Positions 9,476 to 19,758 of a stretch of 64,000 nucleotides of DNA are shown here, one piece after another. Position numbers and translations under genes: made by a program. Under the pieces are notes generated by a model. That model searched no databases. It saw nothing but the letters and a program-made list of their open reading frames with translations, and had not been told where the DNA came from. Source of the DNA: Planctomycetota bacterium (GTDB lineage: Bacteria; Planctomycetota; MHYJ01; WSZJ01); assembly GCA_009773755.1 (NCBI GenBank), contig WSZJ01000097.1, positions 1-64,000 of the forward strand, in the 5' to 3' direction. The stretch's first letter is position 1. Each line of letters starts with the position of its first letter.

Positions 9476-10789
9476 CTATTTCTGCCCTTCACGCTGCAGG
9501 TTCTTCCCCGACTGGAGAAATGCGTCCAAATCGGCCAGCGATTCCGGAGGGAACGCCTTGAGATCCGGCGCATCCATTCCCCCGAGTCTCCGAACCGCCT
9601 CCTCCCAGGTTTCTCCGCGCACCTGCTTCCCCTGCTTACTCCACAGCACCATCAGCACTACCCTGCATTCATGCGCCAGCTCCGCCACGTCGCGATCCGA
9701 CTTGTTCGGATTCTGGCTGTACTGCACCAGAAGCGGCACGCACCGCGGCTCGCCGAGCTGGGCGCCGGCGATCGCCGCCTGCACCCGGCTGAATTCATGG
9801 CCATCGCGCAGCGCAAACTCGAGCAGCCGGTCCGTCACCAGGGGGTCGCGCACATTCAGGCCGCTGAGACGCCCGGGAAGCCTCGACGTCGCTTCCCGGC
9901 GCACTTCGGCTTTGAGAAATTCGCTGAGGAGGATCGCCACCTCCGCGTCGCCGTGGCAGAAGCCCGCGTCCGCGACGCGAAGTGCCTCCGCTTCGTTCAT
10001 CGCGGCGTGAAGTGACGCGAGCAGGCCTTTCCGCTTTTCCGACGCTTCTTCGAACAAGCCATACAGCCGCGGACGGACGCCGGCGCGGTCGAATGCCTCA
10101 CGGAGCCGCGCCGTCCCCTTCGCCGCGCATTCCATCAGGCGGATCCGCTGCTTGTTCTCCGGCGCGCAGTCGGAAATCATCTCGTAGGCCAAACCCTGGA
10201 ACCACGCGTCGAGCGGCGGGTCCATCCGATCGAAATCACGCGCAAGCTTCACATAGGGTGAATCCGTTCCAGGAACCGTTACGCGCAGCACATGCTCATT
10301 CCCATTCGCCTGAGGCTGGGGAGGGGGCCGATCGACGTTCCCTAGAAAATAGACATTGTGAAGCGGCAGTCGCGTTTCCTTGCCAGGGGGAATCTTGAGC
10401 AAGCAGTCATCGACCACAATGAAGTACGGATGCTCCGGCGAAGGCGCTCCCTTCTCCTCGTGGTTTTTCCCGATTTCGACCGCCGCCAGCAAGTACCTGG
10501 GACAGATCACGCGCACGGGCGCCTTCGTGCGGTTCTCGACGACCAGGAGGCGCTCGCTCCCCTGAGCGAGCGTGAAAACAGAGCTTTTCTGCTCAAAGCC
10601 GTATTCGCGAAAGGTGATGCGGGCCTCGATCCCGTCGGGCGGCGGCTTCCTGAAGAGTTCGCCCGCGTCGACTTCGGGGAATTCGCGCAGGTCGGTTGGT
10701 GCGGGAGTCGAAGCGCCGGGCTTTTTCGCGCCGCAACCAGCAAGGCAGACGAGCAGGAGGCCAGGGAGAAGCCGGATCATCGACGGCAT
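9476..10789 (-). CDS. hypothetical lipoprotein, paralogue B (tandem duplicate)
   Basis: MPSMIRLLPGLLLVCLAGCGAKK lipobox; shares FSRVQAAI.GA.LG.PRCVPLLVQYS and GGMDAPDLK with 8156..9460. Confidence 0.65.
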   Translation of the reverse strand: MPSMIRLLPGLLLVCLAGCGAKKPGASTPAPTDLREFPEVDAGELFRKPPPDGIEARITFREYGFEQKSSVFTLAQGSERLLVVENRTKAPVRVICPRYLLAAVEIGKNHEEKGAPSPEHPYFIVVDDCLLKIPPGKETRLPLHNVYFLGNVDRPPPQPQANGNEHVLRVTVPGTDSPYVKLARDFDRMDPPLDAWFQGLAYEMISDCAPENKQRIRLMECAAKGTARLREAFDRAGVRPRLYGLFEEASEKRKGLLASLHAAMNEAEALRVADAGFCHGDAEVAILLSEFLKAEVRREATSRLPGRLSGLNVRDPLVTDRLLEFALRDGHEFSRVQAAIAGAQLGEPRCVPLLVQYSQNPNKSDRDVAELAHECRVVLMVLWSKQGKQVRGETWEEAVRRLGGMDAPDLKAFPPESLADLDAFLQSGKNLQREGQK

Positions 10790-10852
10790 CTTACGCAAAA
10801 CACCAGTTCGCCGGATTTCCCTGCTTCTGCCGCTTTGCATATCATTTCCGCG

Positions 10853-12238
10853 ATGACCACAACTTTCCCTGGCCGCCCCTCTCCCCTCATCCTCTTACTC
10901 CTCGCTCTTCTTGCGGCCGCCGATCCGGTCGATCCTTCCATCGGGGTCTGCACCCGGAAAGACGACCTCGCGAAAAGGCTGGCCGCGCTCGATCCGGTCG
11001 TCGCCGAACTTTCGACAACGAAAGACGAGGCGAAGCGCAGGAAGCTCACGGCCGTGCTCGTCAAAGCCGCCGACACGGACATCGAGGCCCTCATGCGGTA
11101 CCGCGAGCCTTCGCTGTCCCCCGTCATGATCGAGGTGCTGGCGAAATCGAAGAAGTGGTTCATGCGCGCGCGCGCCGCGTACGTGATCAAGCTCGTCGGC
11201 GACACTTCCGCAGTGCCGGCGCTTGTCACGGCTCTCGACGACGCCGATCCGATCGTCCGCGAAACGGTCGCCACCGCCCTCGGGCACATCGGCGGGGAGG
11301 ACGCGAAGGCCGCGCTCGAGAAACGCAAGCAGGCGGAGAAGGACCCGTTCGTCCTCGCGACGATCGAGGCCGCGCTTTCCGTGGCCGCTGCCGCGCAGAA
11401 GCCGTACGGCCCGCGGGCGGACGGGAAGAACTGGGCTCCCGTGCTCGAAGGTCCCGACGGTGCGAAGCGGGTCGCCTATGCCTGGGTCCACAAAGGCCAG
11501 AGCGTGTTCAACGACTACGACGCGAAAACTACCGACTACCCCGAGGCCGGCCGCTTCGTCTTCCCGATCCAGAAGTACAAGGAGGACCTCTTCGCAGGCT
11601 ACCCGCGCAAGTCCTTCGGCGCCGGCGGCAACCACGCGGGCGAGGATTGCGGCTGGTTCCGCGAGGGATGCTCCTATTACGCCATCGCCGACGGTGTGGT
11701 CCGGATGGTCCAGGGCGCCGGCGGCGACTGGGGATTCATCGCCGTCGTCGAGCACCGCCTCACCGACGGCCGCTTCATCACGTCCGTCTACGGCCACGCC
11801 GGTTTCGACGTTCTCGTAAAGGTCGGCGACAAAGTGAGGCCCGGGCAGAAAATCGCGACGCAGGGGATGTCGTGCGCCATCGAAAACGGCGGCTACGGCT
11901 CGCACATTCATTTCGGCCTCGGCGACGGCCCGTTCCGGCGGCCCGTGGGGCTGGCGACCGGCGACAGCGTCGAAGTTGATCCCGGGGACGGGAAAAAGGT
12001 GAAGCTGCCGATCCTGCGGCTCGTGTACGCGGCCACTGCGAAGAACTCGTTCGGCTGGCCGCTGACCGCGTACGTCGTGAAGAAAGCGGATGGCGCCGAG
12101 TTGACCGTCGAAGTTCCCGAGCAGCCGGTGCAGAACGAGCTCGGCTGGTTCCAGGCGTACGTGAAGGGCTGCCGCGGGTGGCTCGATCCGCAGAAGTTGC
12201 TGCCGGAACTCGTCGAGGGTGTGGCGCCGAAGAAGTGA
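10853..12238 (+). CDS. secreted HEAT-repeat / M23-type peptidase
   Basis: Signal peptide MTTTFPGRPSPLILLLLALLAAA; HEAT segment; GGNHAGEDCGWFREGCSYYAIADG...VYGHA...GSHIHFGLG. Confidence 0.7.
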   Translation: MTTTFPGRPSPLILLLLALLAAADPVDPSIGVCTRKDDLAKRLAALDPVVAELSTTKDEAKRRKLTAVLVKAADTDIEALMRYREPSLSPVMIEVLAKSKKWFMRARAAYVIKLVGDTSAVPALVTALDDADPIVRETVATALGHIGGEDAKAALEKRKQAEKDPFVLATIEAALSVAAAAQKPYGPRADGKNWAPVLEGPDGAKRVAYAWVHKGQSVFNDYDAKTTDYPEAGRFVFPIQKYKEDLFAGYPRKSFGAGGNHAGEDCGWFREGCSYYAIADGVVRMVQGAGGDWGFIAVVEHRLTDGRFITSVYGHAGFDVLVKVGDKVRPGQKIATQGMSCAIENGGYGSHIHFGLGDGPFRRPVGLATGDSVEVDPGDGKKVKLPILRLVYAATAKNSFGWPLTAYVVKKADGAELTVEVPEQPVQNELGWFQAYVKGCRGWLDPQKLLPELVEGVAPKK

Positions 12239-12240
12239 AG

Positions 12241-12325
12241 GGGGTCGTGGGTAGTCGGTAGGGGGTAGGAACAGCCTCGACGCCAAGAGTCGTTACTACC
12301 TCCTACCCACTACCAACTACCCCCT
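12241..12325. repeat. intergenic palindrome built of GGTAGTG-like units (copy 1)
   Basis: gggtagtcggtagggggtagga...tactacctcctacccactaccaactacccc; related to 32708-32817. Confidence 0.75.
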
Positions 12326-13456
12326 GCCCTTCTCTTCCCAGAACTGGTACTCCGCCACTTTGCCGCCCGCTTCGCCGCGCTTGAGACGCTGCGAAATCAC
12401 TCCGATAACGGACGGCGCGACCGGTTTCCCGGCGAGTTGCTCGAGACGCTTCATCGCGGCCTCGTGCCCTTCCGCCTCGATGTGCATGAGGACGAGGTGC
12501 CCGCTCGTGGCCATGTTGAGCGCGGCGGCCGCCGTCTCGGCCGTCTCGAGACAGATCCCGATGGCGTTGGGGTACATCCGCATGATGCGCTCGAGCGCGG
12601 CTTTCACGACGGGCGCTTCCTCGCTGGCGACCTCGACCTGGTCGACGCCGTCGACTCGCACGTAGGCCGGATACTCGAGACTGAAAACCGCGAGTCCTGC
12701 ATCCTTCGCCAAGTGCTGGAGACACGAGAGGAGAGTGGTCGTCTTGCCGGAGCCGGGGAGGCCTGAGAAAAGAATGATGCCGTTGGGGCGATGCAGCCAT
12801 CGCTCGAACACGGCGCGGTCCTCAGCTTTCGGCGCGACCGCTTCGAGGTCGGCGATGCGGCCGCCGCCCATGAAGCGCAGTGTGAGGCGCCGGCCCTGCA
12901 GCGTGTCGATCGCCTGGAGCAGAACGGAGACTTCGTTCACCGCCTGCGCACCGTCGCGGCTGAGGAAAAGGCGGCGGATGCCGGAATCGCCGAACGGGAG
13001 TCCGATTTCGTCCCACGCCTGCTCGAGCTCGCGCGCGAGTTCCTGGGGAATCACGCGAATCGTCTCGAGACGCGCGTTCTTTCCGACCGCGATGTGCACC
13101 CCGTCCTTGCGCGGCTGGAGGTGCAACTCCGAGGCTTTCCGGTCGTGAGCTTCCCAGACCAGCGCTTCGGCCAGGTCGCCGGATTTCGATTCGATGGAAG
13201 GGTTCATGGTCTTCGGTCCCTTTCGATTGGCCCGGGAGGATTCGAGGAAGCGCCGGAGGTCTTCGCGCGCGTGGACGAGCGGGGCGGGCTCCCCGGATCC
13301 GTCGCGGAGTTTCTTGAGATCGTCTTCGGAGAAGCGCCATTGGCCGCCGACTTTGCGGGCGGGGAGTTTGCCGTCGTGGACCCAGCGGTTGAGGGTGGAG
13401 CGGCTGACCTGGAGGAAGGCCATGGCTGCGTCGAAGTCCGTTTCATACCTTTTCAT
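12317..13456 (-). CDS. excisionase-type HTH fused to divergent GspE/PilT-like ATPase
   Basis: MKRYETDFDAAMAFLQVSRSTLNRWVHDGKLPARKVGGQWRFSEDDLKKL HTH; ASELHLQPRKDGVHIAVG; Walker A GLPGSGKTTTL. Confidence 0.7.
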   Translation of the reverse strand: MKRYETDFDAAMAFLQVSRSTLNRWVHDGKLPARKVGGQWRFSEDDLKKLRDGSGEPAPLVHAREDLRRFLESSRANRKGPKTMNPSIESKSGDLAEALVWEAHDRKASELHLQPRKDGVHIAVGKNARLETIRVIPQELARELEQAWDEIGLPFGDSGIRRLFLSRDGAQAVNEVSVLLQAIDTLQGRRLTLRFMGGGRIADLEAVAPKAEDRAVFERWLHRPNGIILFSGLPGSGKTTTLLSCLQHLAKDAGLAVFSLEYPAYVRVDGVDQVEVASEEAPVVKAALERIMRMYPNAIGICLETAETAAAALNMATSGHLVLMHIEAEGHEAAMKRLEQLAGKPVAPSVIGVISQRLKRGEAGGKVAEYQFWEEKGRG

Positions 13457-13513
13457 GTCATTATTATCCAATATGATTTATTATGTGTCAAGCGCAAAAT
13501 GGAGAATTCCTGC

Positions 13514-13672
13514 TCAACCGCGGCGCTTCCGGTACTCGATCTTCCGCCAGGACTTCCCTTCCTCCGCAATGCGCCTCGCCTCGACCCAGCCGTGCCGCAC
13601 GTAAATCGCGTTCGCCCGGGTGTTGTCTTCGAACGATTCCAGCCGGGCGGAACAGCGGTCGCGCAGCCTCTC
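13514..13672 (-). pseudogene. GNAT acetyltransferase C-terminal remnant
   Basis: Minus strand reads ERLRDRCSARLESFEDNTRANAIYVRHGWVEARRIAEEGKSWRKIEYRKRRG-stop with no room for the N-terminal domain. Confidence 0.5.
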
Positions 13673-13675
13673 CCG

Positions 13676-14035
13676 TCATTCCTTCACCTTCTTCGCCTTC
13701 CCGGCCTTCTTCGCCGGCAGCGTCGCCGCGAATTCCATCCCGCGCCCGATCCACCGCTTCAGGTCTGCATCCTTCGCGCACCCCGCAGGGGACACGAACA
13801 CGTACCCCCTCATCGGCCGCCCGGTGAAGTCCATGACCCGCGCGTTCGGCTCCCGGACGAACTCGTCGTGGCGCCCCGGCCCGACGCGCACCATCAGGTC
13901 GTTCTTCACGATCCCCGCGAACATGTTCCCGCCCTTCATCCAGGCGACGCCGCCGAACATTTTCTTCGACGTCACGCCCCTCGCGCCGCCGACCTGCTTT
14001 TCAATCCGCGCTTTCAGCTTTTCGTCGTAGCTCAT
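13676..14035 (-). CDS. TfoX N-terminal domain-like protein
   Basis: MSYDEKLKARIEKQVGGARGVTSKKMFGGVAWMKGGNMFAGIVKNDLMVRVG. Confidence 0.7.
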   Translation of the reverse strand: MSYDEKLKARIEKQVGGARGVTSKKMFGGVAWMKGGNMFAGIVKNDLMVRVGPGRHDEFVREPNARVMDFTGRPMRGYVFVSPAGCAKDADLKRWIGRGMEFAATLPAKKAGKAKKVKE

Positions 14036-14060
14036 GCCGGAAAAGTATCATCGCCGGCTC

Positions 14061-14819
14061 ATGATCGCCTCCGAATCCCGCGGTCCCGTTACGATCCTGC
14101 GCCTTCGCCAGGGGAAGGCGAATGCGCTCGACGTGGGGCTCCTGCGCGAGCTGGAAGCGTCGTTCGCGCGCGAAATAAAAACATCGGTGCGCGCCTTCGT
14201 CCTCGCCGCGGACGGGCCGATCTTCTGCGCGGGCCTCGACCTGTTCCAGCTCGCCAACGGCGGACCTGCCTACATTCGCGAGCTGCTCCCCGCCCTGCAC
14301 GACGCCCTGCGCGCCGCGTTCACCTTCCCGAAGCCGCTCGTCGCCGCGATCAGCGGCCACGCCCTCGCCGGCGGCTGCGTTCTTGCGGCGGCCGCGGACG
14401 CGCGCGTCATGGCCCGCGGTCCGTACAAGATCGGCGTCACCGAAATTCTGGTCGGCATGCCCTTCCCCCCCTCCGCGCTCGGCCTGATGCGCCACGTCTG
14501 CGCGCCTTCCGTGCTTCAGGAAGTCGCGCTCACGGGACGGACATGGGGACCGGACGAAGCGCTCGCCCGAGGGCTCGTCGACGAGGTCGTCGCCCCCGGG
14601 GAACTCCTCGACCGTGCCCTCGCGCGCGCGACCGCGTTCGCGGCCGTCCCGGCGCGAGCGTTCGCCCTCACGAAGCAGCAACTGCGCTCGGCCACGCTCG
14701 AGCAGATCGACCGCGACCAGAAGGAGCTCGGCGCGCAGATTCTCGAGGCGTGGTGCGCTCCCGAGGTCGGGGAGGCCGTGAAGGCGTACGTCGCGAAGAC
14801 GCTGAACCGCGCGAAATGA
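14061..14819 (+). CDS. enoyl-CoA hydratase/isomerase family protein
   Basis: FVLAADGPIFCAGLDL...PLVAAISGHALAGGCVLAAAADARVM. Confidence 0.85.
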   Translation: MIASESRGPVTILRLRQGKANALDVGLLRELEASFAREIKTSVRAFVLAADGPIFCAGLDLFQLANGGPAYIRELLPALHDALRAAFTFPKPLVAAISGHALAGGCVLAAAADARVMARGPYKIGVTEILVGMPFPPSALGLMRHVCAPSVLQEVALTGRTWGPDEALARGLVDEVVAPGELLDRALARATAFAAVPARAFALTKQQLRSATLEQIDRDQKELGAQILEAWCAPEVGEAVKAYVAKTLNRAK

Positions 14820-14850
14820 CGGCCTGGAAGGTCCATAAGCGCAAGTCGGA

Positions 14851-16331
14851 TCAGCCGACGGCCGGTCCGGGATCCGGAAGCGGCTTCCGCACGAACGTCC
14901 CTTCCGCCTGCTCCGCGATCACCTGGGTCCCGTCGGCCGAGATTCGAACGGAGCGCGTCCCCGCGGGTCTTTCGCCGACGAGGTAGGTGTCGTCGATGCT
15001 GCCCGTGAAGTGCGCCACGCGAGCACCGGTGCGCGGGTGCAGGACGTCCCATTCGAGCTGCGTGAAATAGTCCGGCCCCGAGCTCTCCGTCTCGGCCGAG
15101 TCCACGATCTTCCAGTGGCCGCGCCGCACGACCCGCATCGTCGCGGCATCCGCGCGCACACCCCGGACTTTCGCTCCGGCGAACTCCGCGCCCGACGCCG
15201 ACGCCCCGGTCAGGTCCGCGCCTGTCAGATCCGCGTCGCGGAAGTCGCACCCGCAGAGCTTCGCTCCGGCGAAGGAAGCGCCTTTCAGTTCCGCCCCGCG
15301 GAAGTTCGCGCCGGAGCAGTCGCGCCCCGCGAAGTTCGCGGTGGCGAGTTTCGCGGAGGAGAGTGATCGGCGAAGCGGTCGTGCGCAACCGGCGAGCGCA
15401 GCGCTGCCAGCGCCGCTGCCGGGAGCCGCGCGTCCGAAGCGAGCGAGGTCCGCTTCAGGAGGTCGAGCGCCGTGTCGCCGCGCGAGTCCTTCGCGGTGAG
15501 ATCGGCGCCGGCGGCGAGAAGCGCGAGCAGCGTCGCGACGTCGGGGGCCGCGCGCTCGAGGTGGCGGTGCAGCGCCGTCGACCCCGCGCGGTCTTTCCAG
15601 CAGGCGGAGACGCCCGCCGAACCGAGGAACCGGACCATGCCTTCGTCGGCGGCCGCGGCTGCGATCATCATCGCCGCCCCGGATTCGTCCGCAGCTTCCT
15701 GCGCAGGCTCCAGAACTCCGCGCGGCGGCCCGTCGGGACGGAGGGCGTCCGCGATCCGATTCTGAGCGTATTCCCTGGAGACCGCACGCACGCGTTCCCG
15801 GTCCTGCGCATCGACCGGTTTCCACCCCGTCTCGGCCAGCGAAAACGCGGCCGCCCGGCGCAACGCTTCGTGCGGATGCGGCAGGAGCTTGATCCTCTGC
15901 GGCGCCGTCGCCCGGTCCCGCGCCCGCCGCACCATCCCTGCGATGGCGTCGAGCGCAGGCGCACGGTCCGTCGACGCCACGCTCCACAACCGCTCCAGCG
16001 TCCGAGCCTCCTCCGGAATCGGGCCCTCTACGGCCCCGATACGCGCCAGCGACGACGCCGCAACCTTGCGCACGTCGGGCTGGATCGAGTTCAGATCCGA
16101 GCCCAGCGCGTCGATGGCATCCAATCGCCCGAAATCACCGAGAGCTTCCAGGATCGCCCGTCGCGATTCCGGCCGCGCATACGGGATCGCGTCGACGAGC
16201 GCCGGCACGATCCCCGACCTCCCGGTCGCGCGCATTCTCCGGATCTCGCGCAGCTTCGCTTCCTCGTCATTGCCGCGCAATACGGGAACCTCGTCGCTGA
16301 ACGGTCCGGTGGGCCGCTTCTTCCCTCTCAT
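14851..16331 (-). pseudogene. HEAT/ankyrin/pentapeptide-repeat protein split by an apparent frameshift
   Basis: HEAT/ANK part in frame 15285..16331; pentapeptides (AKLATANFAGRDCSGANFRGAELKGASFAG...) in another frame (14851..~15360) with no local start. Confidence 0.5.
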
Positions 16332-16611
16332 GCCGCAAGAATAACGCCGAGGTCCGGACGCAACCTACTGCTCACTGTTTCATTCGCCGGATGACCGCCG
16401 GTCGGCGGCCAGGAGAACGCGCATGGCCTCAACGTACCACCCAGTCCGTCGACTACCGGGCAGAAGTCCGGCAAGCCTGTGCTCGGGGTGACGATCCGGA
16501 ACGACAACCAGTGAGCGTCGTGCGCGACCTGGCGTGCCCAGGTGCCTGCGTCGGTTCAGGGCTGTCAGGATGGCTTCGAAGCTGAAGAGTGTCATGCGGT
16601 CGGTAGCGGGC

Positions 16612-16986
16612 CTACTTCGCCGTCCCCACCGTCACCACCACTTTGATGTTCCCGCCGCCTTCGGACGTGATCGCGACGTCGACCTGGCGAGTGTCCTTCT
16701 TCAGCGAGCACTTCATGCTGCTGACGTCGTCGCCGTCGGCCGAGCGCGGCTCCCACCCGAGGTCGCGCATGGCTTCCACGTACTCGGTGTACGCCTTGTG
16801 AACTTCGCCGGGGCCCTGGCAGGTGAGCGTGCCGTCGGTCATGAGGTCGCCCTGAACGCGGACGCCCGTGGCGACGGGGTTGCCGAGGTTTTCGGGCGCG
16901 AGCACGTCGGAGCTGAGGTAGCCGGGGGCCGAGCCGCAGGCGATCGAAAGAAAAAGGGCGGGGACGAGCAGCGCGAGCTTCTTCAT
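16612..16986 (-). CDS. hypothetical lipoprotein
   Basis: MKKLALLVPALFLSIACGSAPG lipobox. Confidence 0.65.
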   Translation of the reverse strand: MKKLALLVPALFLSIACGSAPGYLSSDVLAPENLGNPVATGVRVQGDLMTDGTLTCQGPGEVHKAYTEYVEAMRDLGWEPRSADGDDVSSMKCSLKKDTRQVDVAITSEGGGNIKVVVTVGTAK

Positions 16987-17011
16987 GTCATGCCTTTCTG
17001 AAGCCGGGATT

Positions 17012-17491
17012 CTATTTGCGACGCTTGTAGAAGAGGCGCACGGTGTGCTCGGCGCGGCCGAGGCCGGAGTCGAGCTGTTTTTCGGCGCCGTCGAATTCGA
17101 GCGACGCCTTGTCGGCGCCTGCGGCCGTGAGGCGGAGCGCGCCGGTTGTCTCGACGCCGTGGACCAGGGTGCGGACGTAGACGATGTCGCCGTTGAGCGC
17201 GAGGGCGAGGATGGACTCCTGCTTGCCGTGCTGCGCGACGGTCGGGGAGAAAACCTGCGCGCCGGGCGGCGGCCAGGTTTTCGGTTTGAGCGCCGGGTCG
17301 AAGGCGAGCGTGAGGGCGTCGAGGTCGACGGGGGCGGCTCCGCGCGGCTGGCCGTTGACGGCGACGGTCGCCGCTTCCGCATTCTCAGCAACTCGCACGG
17401 AGATCGTCATCCTGATCTTTGCCTGGGGCGGCGCGGGCGGGGTGCAGGCCGCGAGGAAGAGCGTCAGGGCGAGGGCGGGGCGCGATTTCAT
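17012..17491 (-). CDS. hypothetical lipoprotein
   Basis: MKSRPALALTLFLAACTPPAPP lipobox. Confidence 0.6.
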   Translation of the reverse strand: MKSRPALALTLFLAACTPPAPPQAKIRMTISVRVAENAEAATVAVNGQPRGAAPVDLDALTLAFDPALKPKTWPPPGAQVFSPTVAQHGKQESILALALNGDIVYVRTLVHGVETTGALRLTAAGADKASLEFDGAEKQLDSGLGRAEHTVRLFYKRRK

Positions 17492-17721
17492 GGAGGGAAC
17501 GATAGACGGAGAGGGTGGTCCGGTGCAATTGGAAGTGCTGGGAAGCATGTCGGCATATCGTCGCTTATGGTACTGATTTAATACTATCCCGTGGTTCACT
17601 TCACTATGAAAGGCTCTCGGGACCGCCTCTTGCATTGGAAGACATTCGTTCGCGTTCCCGACGTAGCACCCGGCAGTTCGGGCGCCATCCGGGAACCAAT
17701 CCAACACAGGAGACTTCTACC

Positions 17722-18681
17722 ATGATCACGCAAATCCGCATGCTCTTCCTTGGCCTCATCGTCACCGGCTTCGGCTGGGGCGTCAGCCTCGCCCACGCCG
17801 ACGCCATCGACGACTTCAAGGCCGCACGCACGGCCGTGCAGGAAACCCAGCATGCCGTCGAAACGCTCGGCCCCGACGCGACTCCGGAGGAAGTGCAGCG
17901 CGCGCAGGACCTCGCCGACGAAGCCCAGCGGGCGCTCGATGCGGCCGCCGAAGCCATCGAGGACGGCAAGGATGACGGATCGGTCGGCGAAGAGACGGGC
18001 AAGCTGCTCGATCAGTACATGGATCAGCTTCGCCGGGACCTCCGCCGAGCGACCCTTCGCCTGCCGGAGCGCGAAATGCCGGAGGCGAAGAAGCTCGAGC
18101 CGAAGGAAAACCGCACGATGGTCGAAACCTGGGGCACGGATGCGCAGTTCTGGAAGGAATTCGAGGCCTGCGCGGTCGAGCTCAAGCAGCTCAATGAGCG
18201 CCTCGAGAAAGAGCTCGGTTACGACGGAGCGAAGAAAACCCTGAAGGCCGCTTTCGACAAGGTCGGCGCTTCTTCCAACTACGTCAGCTCCTGGGGCAAC
18301 AACTACTGGCTCGCGGTCCACGACGCCCTTGCACGACTGCAGGAAGCGGAGGGGCTCGTCAAGGACCTGTCCCGGCAGCGCGGACCGCGCACGGCCGGCG
18401 ACGTGAAGTACGCGCTGTACCTGAAGGAGCAGATGGGCCTCCTGCGGCAGGACGGCAAGCGGATCTTCGAGCTCTCCGCCCGGACGATGGCGTTGCAGGC
18501 GAAGCGGGCGAAGGCGATCGAGGACTGCGTGCGGGCCGGCAAGAGCACCGTGGACAACCCCGAGCTGAAAGCCGCAGAGAAGGCGCTCGACCCGCTCTTC
18601 ACGAGCCTGAAGGACCGGTCGCTGGTGAAGGTGCCGGTTTCGAAGACGGAGTGGACGAAGCGGAACGTCGAGTCGAGGTAG
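17722..18681 (+). CDS. secreted helical hypothetical protein
   Basis: MITQIRMLFLGLIVTGFGWGVSLAHA signal peptide then charged helical sequence. Confidence 0.65.
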   Translation: MITQIRMLFLGLIVTGFGWGVSLAHADAIDDFKAARTAVQETQHAVETLGPDATPEEVQRAQDLADEAQRALDAAAEAIEDGKDDGSVGEETGKLLDQYMDQLRRDLRRATLRLPEREMPEAKKLEPKENRTMVETWGTDAQFWKEFEACAVELKQLNERLEKELGYDGAKKTLKAAFDKVGASSNYVSSWGNNYWLAVHDALARLQEAEGLVKDLSRQRGPRTAGDVKYALYLKEQMGLLRQDGKRIFELSARTMALQAKRAKAIEDCVRAGKSTVDNPELKAAEKALDPLFTSLKDRSLVKVPVSKTEWTKRNVESR

Positions 18682-18800
18682 GTTGCCGGCAGGACGATCG
18701 CGAGGCGCGGCGGGCCGGGCTCCGAGAGGGGGGGGCCGGTTCGCCGCGCCCGCGGCGTTTCAGGTACGATCAGCCCACGCCAGCAACCCGGAGGCTCGCC

Positions 18801-19046
18801 ATGTCCGAACCAAAAATCGCCGACCGCCGACCCGCCGTGAGCGAAATCGAGCCCGGCACCTACGCGTGGTGCGCGTGCGGCTCCTCGAAGACGCAGCCGT
18901 ATTGCGACGGCTCGCACGCGGGATCGATCTTCTCGCCGAAAGTGTTCACCATCACCGCGAAAGCGCGCGTCGCTCTCTGCCAGTGCAAGCACTCCAAGAA
19001 CGGCCACCTCTGCGACGGGTCGCACAAGACGCTTCCGCCGGCTTGA
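18801..19046 (+). CDS. CDGSH iron-sulfur domain protein
   Basis: Two motifs: CACGSSKTQPYCDGSH and CQCKHSKNGHLCDGSH. Confidence 0.85.
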   Translation: MSEPKIADRRPAVSEIEPGTYAWCACGSSKTQPYCDGSHAGSIFSPKVFTITAKARVALCQCKHSKNGHLCDGSHKTLPPA

Positions 19047-19409
19047 GCTCAAGTCGTCGGGCCCGGCGCGCCGATATCAGGATCAGGCGCTTTGCTGGAG
19101 AACCGCGATGAACGAGCTCGAATCCGCGATCTTCGACCTGCTTGACCCGTGGACCCCCCCGGTCTCCGCCCTTGGCGAGGACCTGCTCCGCGTCATCGCC
19201 GCGCGGCTGGCCGCCGCGGCGCGCGATGCGGTCTCGGGCGTCATGCCGCCGGGGGAATGCGACGTCGCCATGAGAGCCATTCTGCGGCGAAGCGGCTACC
19301 CGGCGGATCTGGCAGCTCCGGCCGCCAGGCGGATGGTCGAGCACGTTGCCTGAGCGCGCGAGCGACGAACGGGGGTTGGAGCGCAGCACCAGTCCTCCGG
19401 CGCGCTAGC

Positions 19410-19498
19410 GGGTGGCGAATTCAGCCGACGCGATCAAGGCGTTCGGATACGAAAGCGTCGACGCCCTCGAGGCCGAGTGGAAACTGCACTGGAAGTAG
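19410..19498 (+). pseudogene. C-terminal CDS remnant
   Basis: Reads VANSADAIKAFGYESVDALEAEWKLHWK-stop with no attached N-terminus. Confidence 0.35.
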
Positions 19499-19501
19499 CG
19501 T

Positions 19502-19750
19502 TCAGCGGTTGCGGTAGACGTCGCGCCTGTTCCCGATCCGATAGACACGCACGAGCCGCGCCGAATCGTCCACCGTGTACAGGATGCGCCAGTCGGCCGT
19601 CCGGACCCGATACCCGGTGGAACCGGCGAGTTTCTTCGCCCCCTGCGGACGCGGATTGCGCGCCAGGTCGTCAATGGCTTCGCGGACGCGCGCCATCGCT
19701 TCCGCTTCAAGCGCCCTGAACTGGCGCACCGCGGAGGTTTCGAGCTGCAC
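19502..19750 (-). CDS. RelE/ParE-family toxin (start approximate)
   Basis: SAVRQFRALEAEAMARVREAIDDLARNPRPQGAKKLAGSTGYRVRTADWRILYTVDD. Confidence 0.75.
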   Translation of the reverse strand: MQLETSAVRQFRALEAEAMARVREAIDDLARNPRPQGAKKLAGSTGYRVRTADWRILYTVDDSARLVRVYRIGNRRDVYRNR

Positions 19751-19758
19751 CCGCCAGT

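Noticed and set aside
16380-16611. Short ORFs in the 16.33-16.61 kb gap
   Set aside because: No recognisable domain, biased composition; left unannotated.
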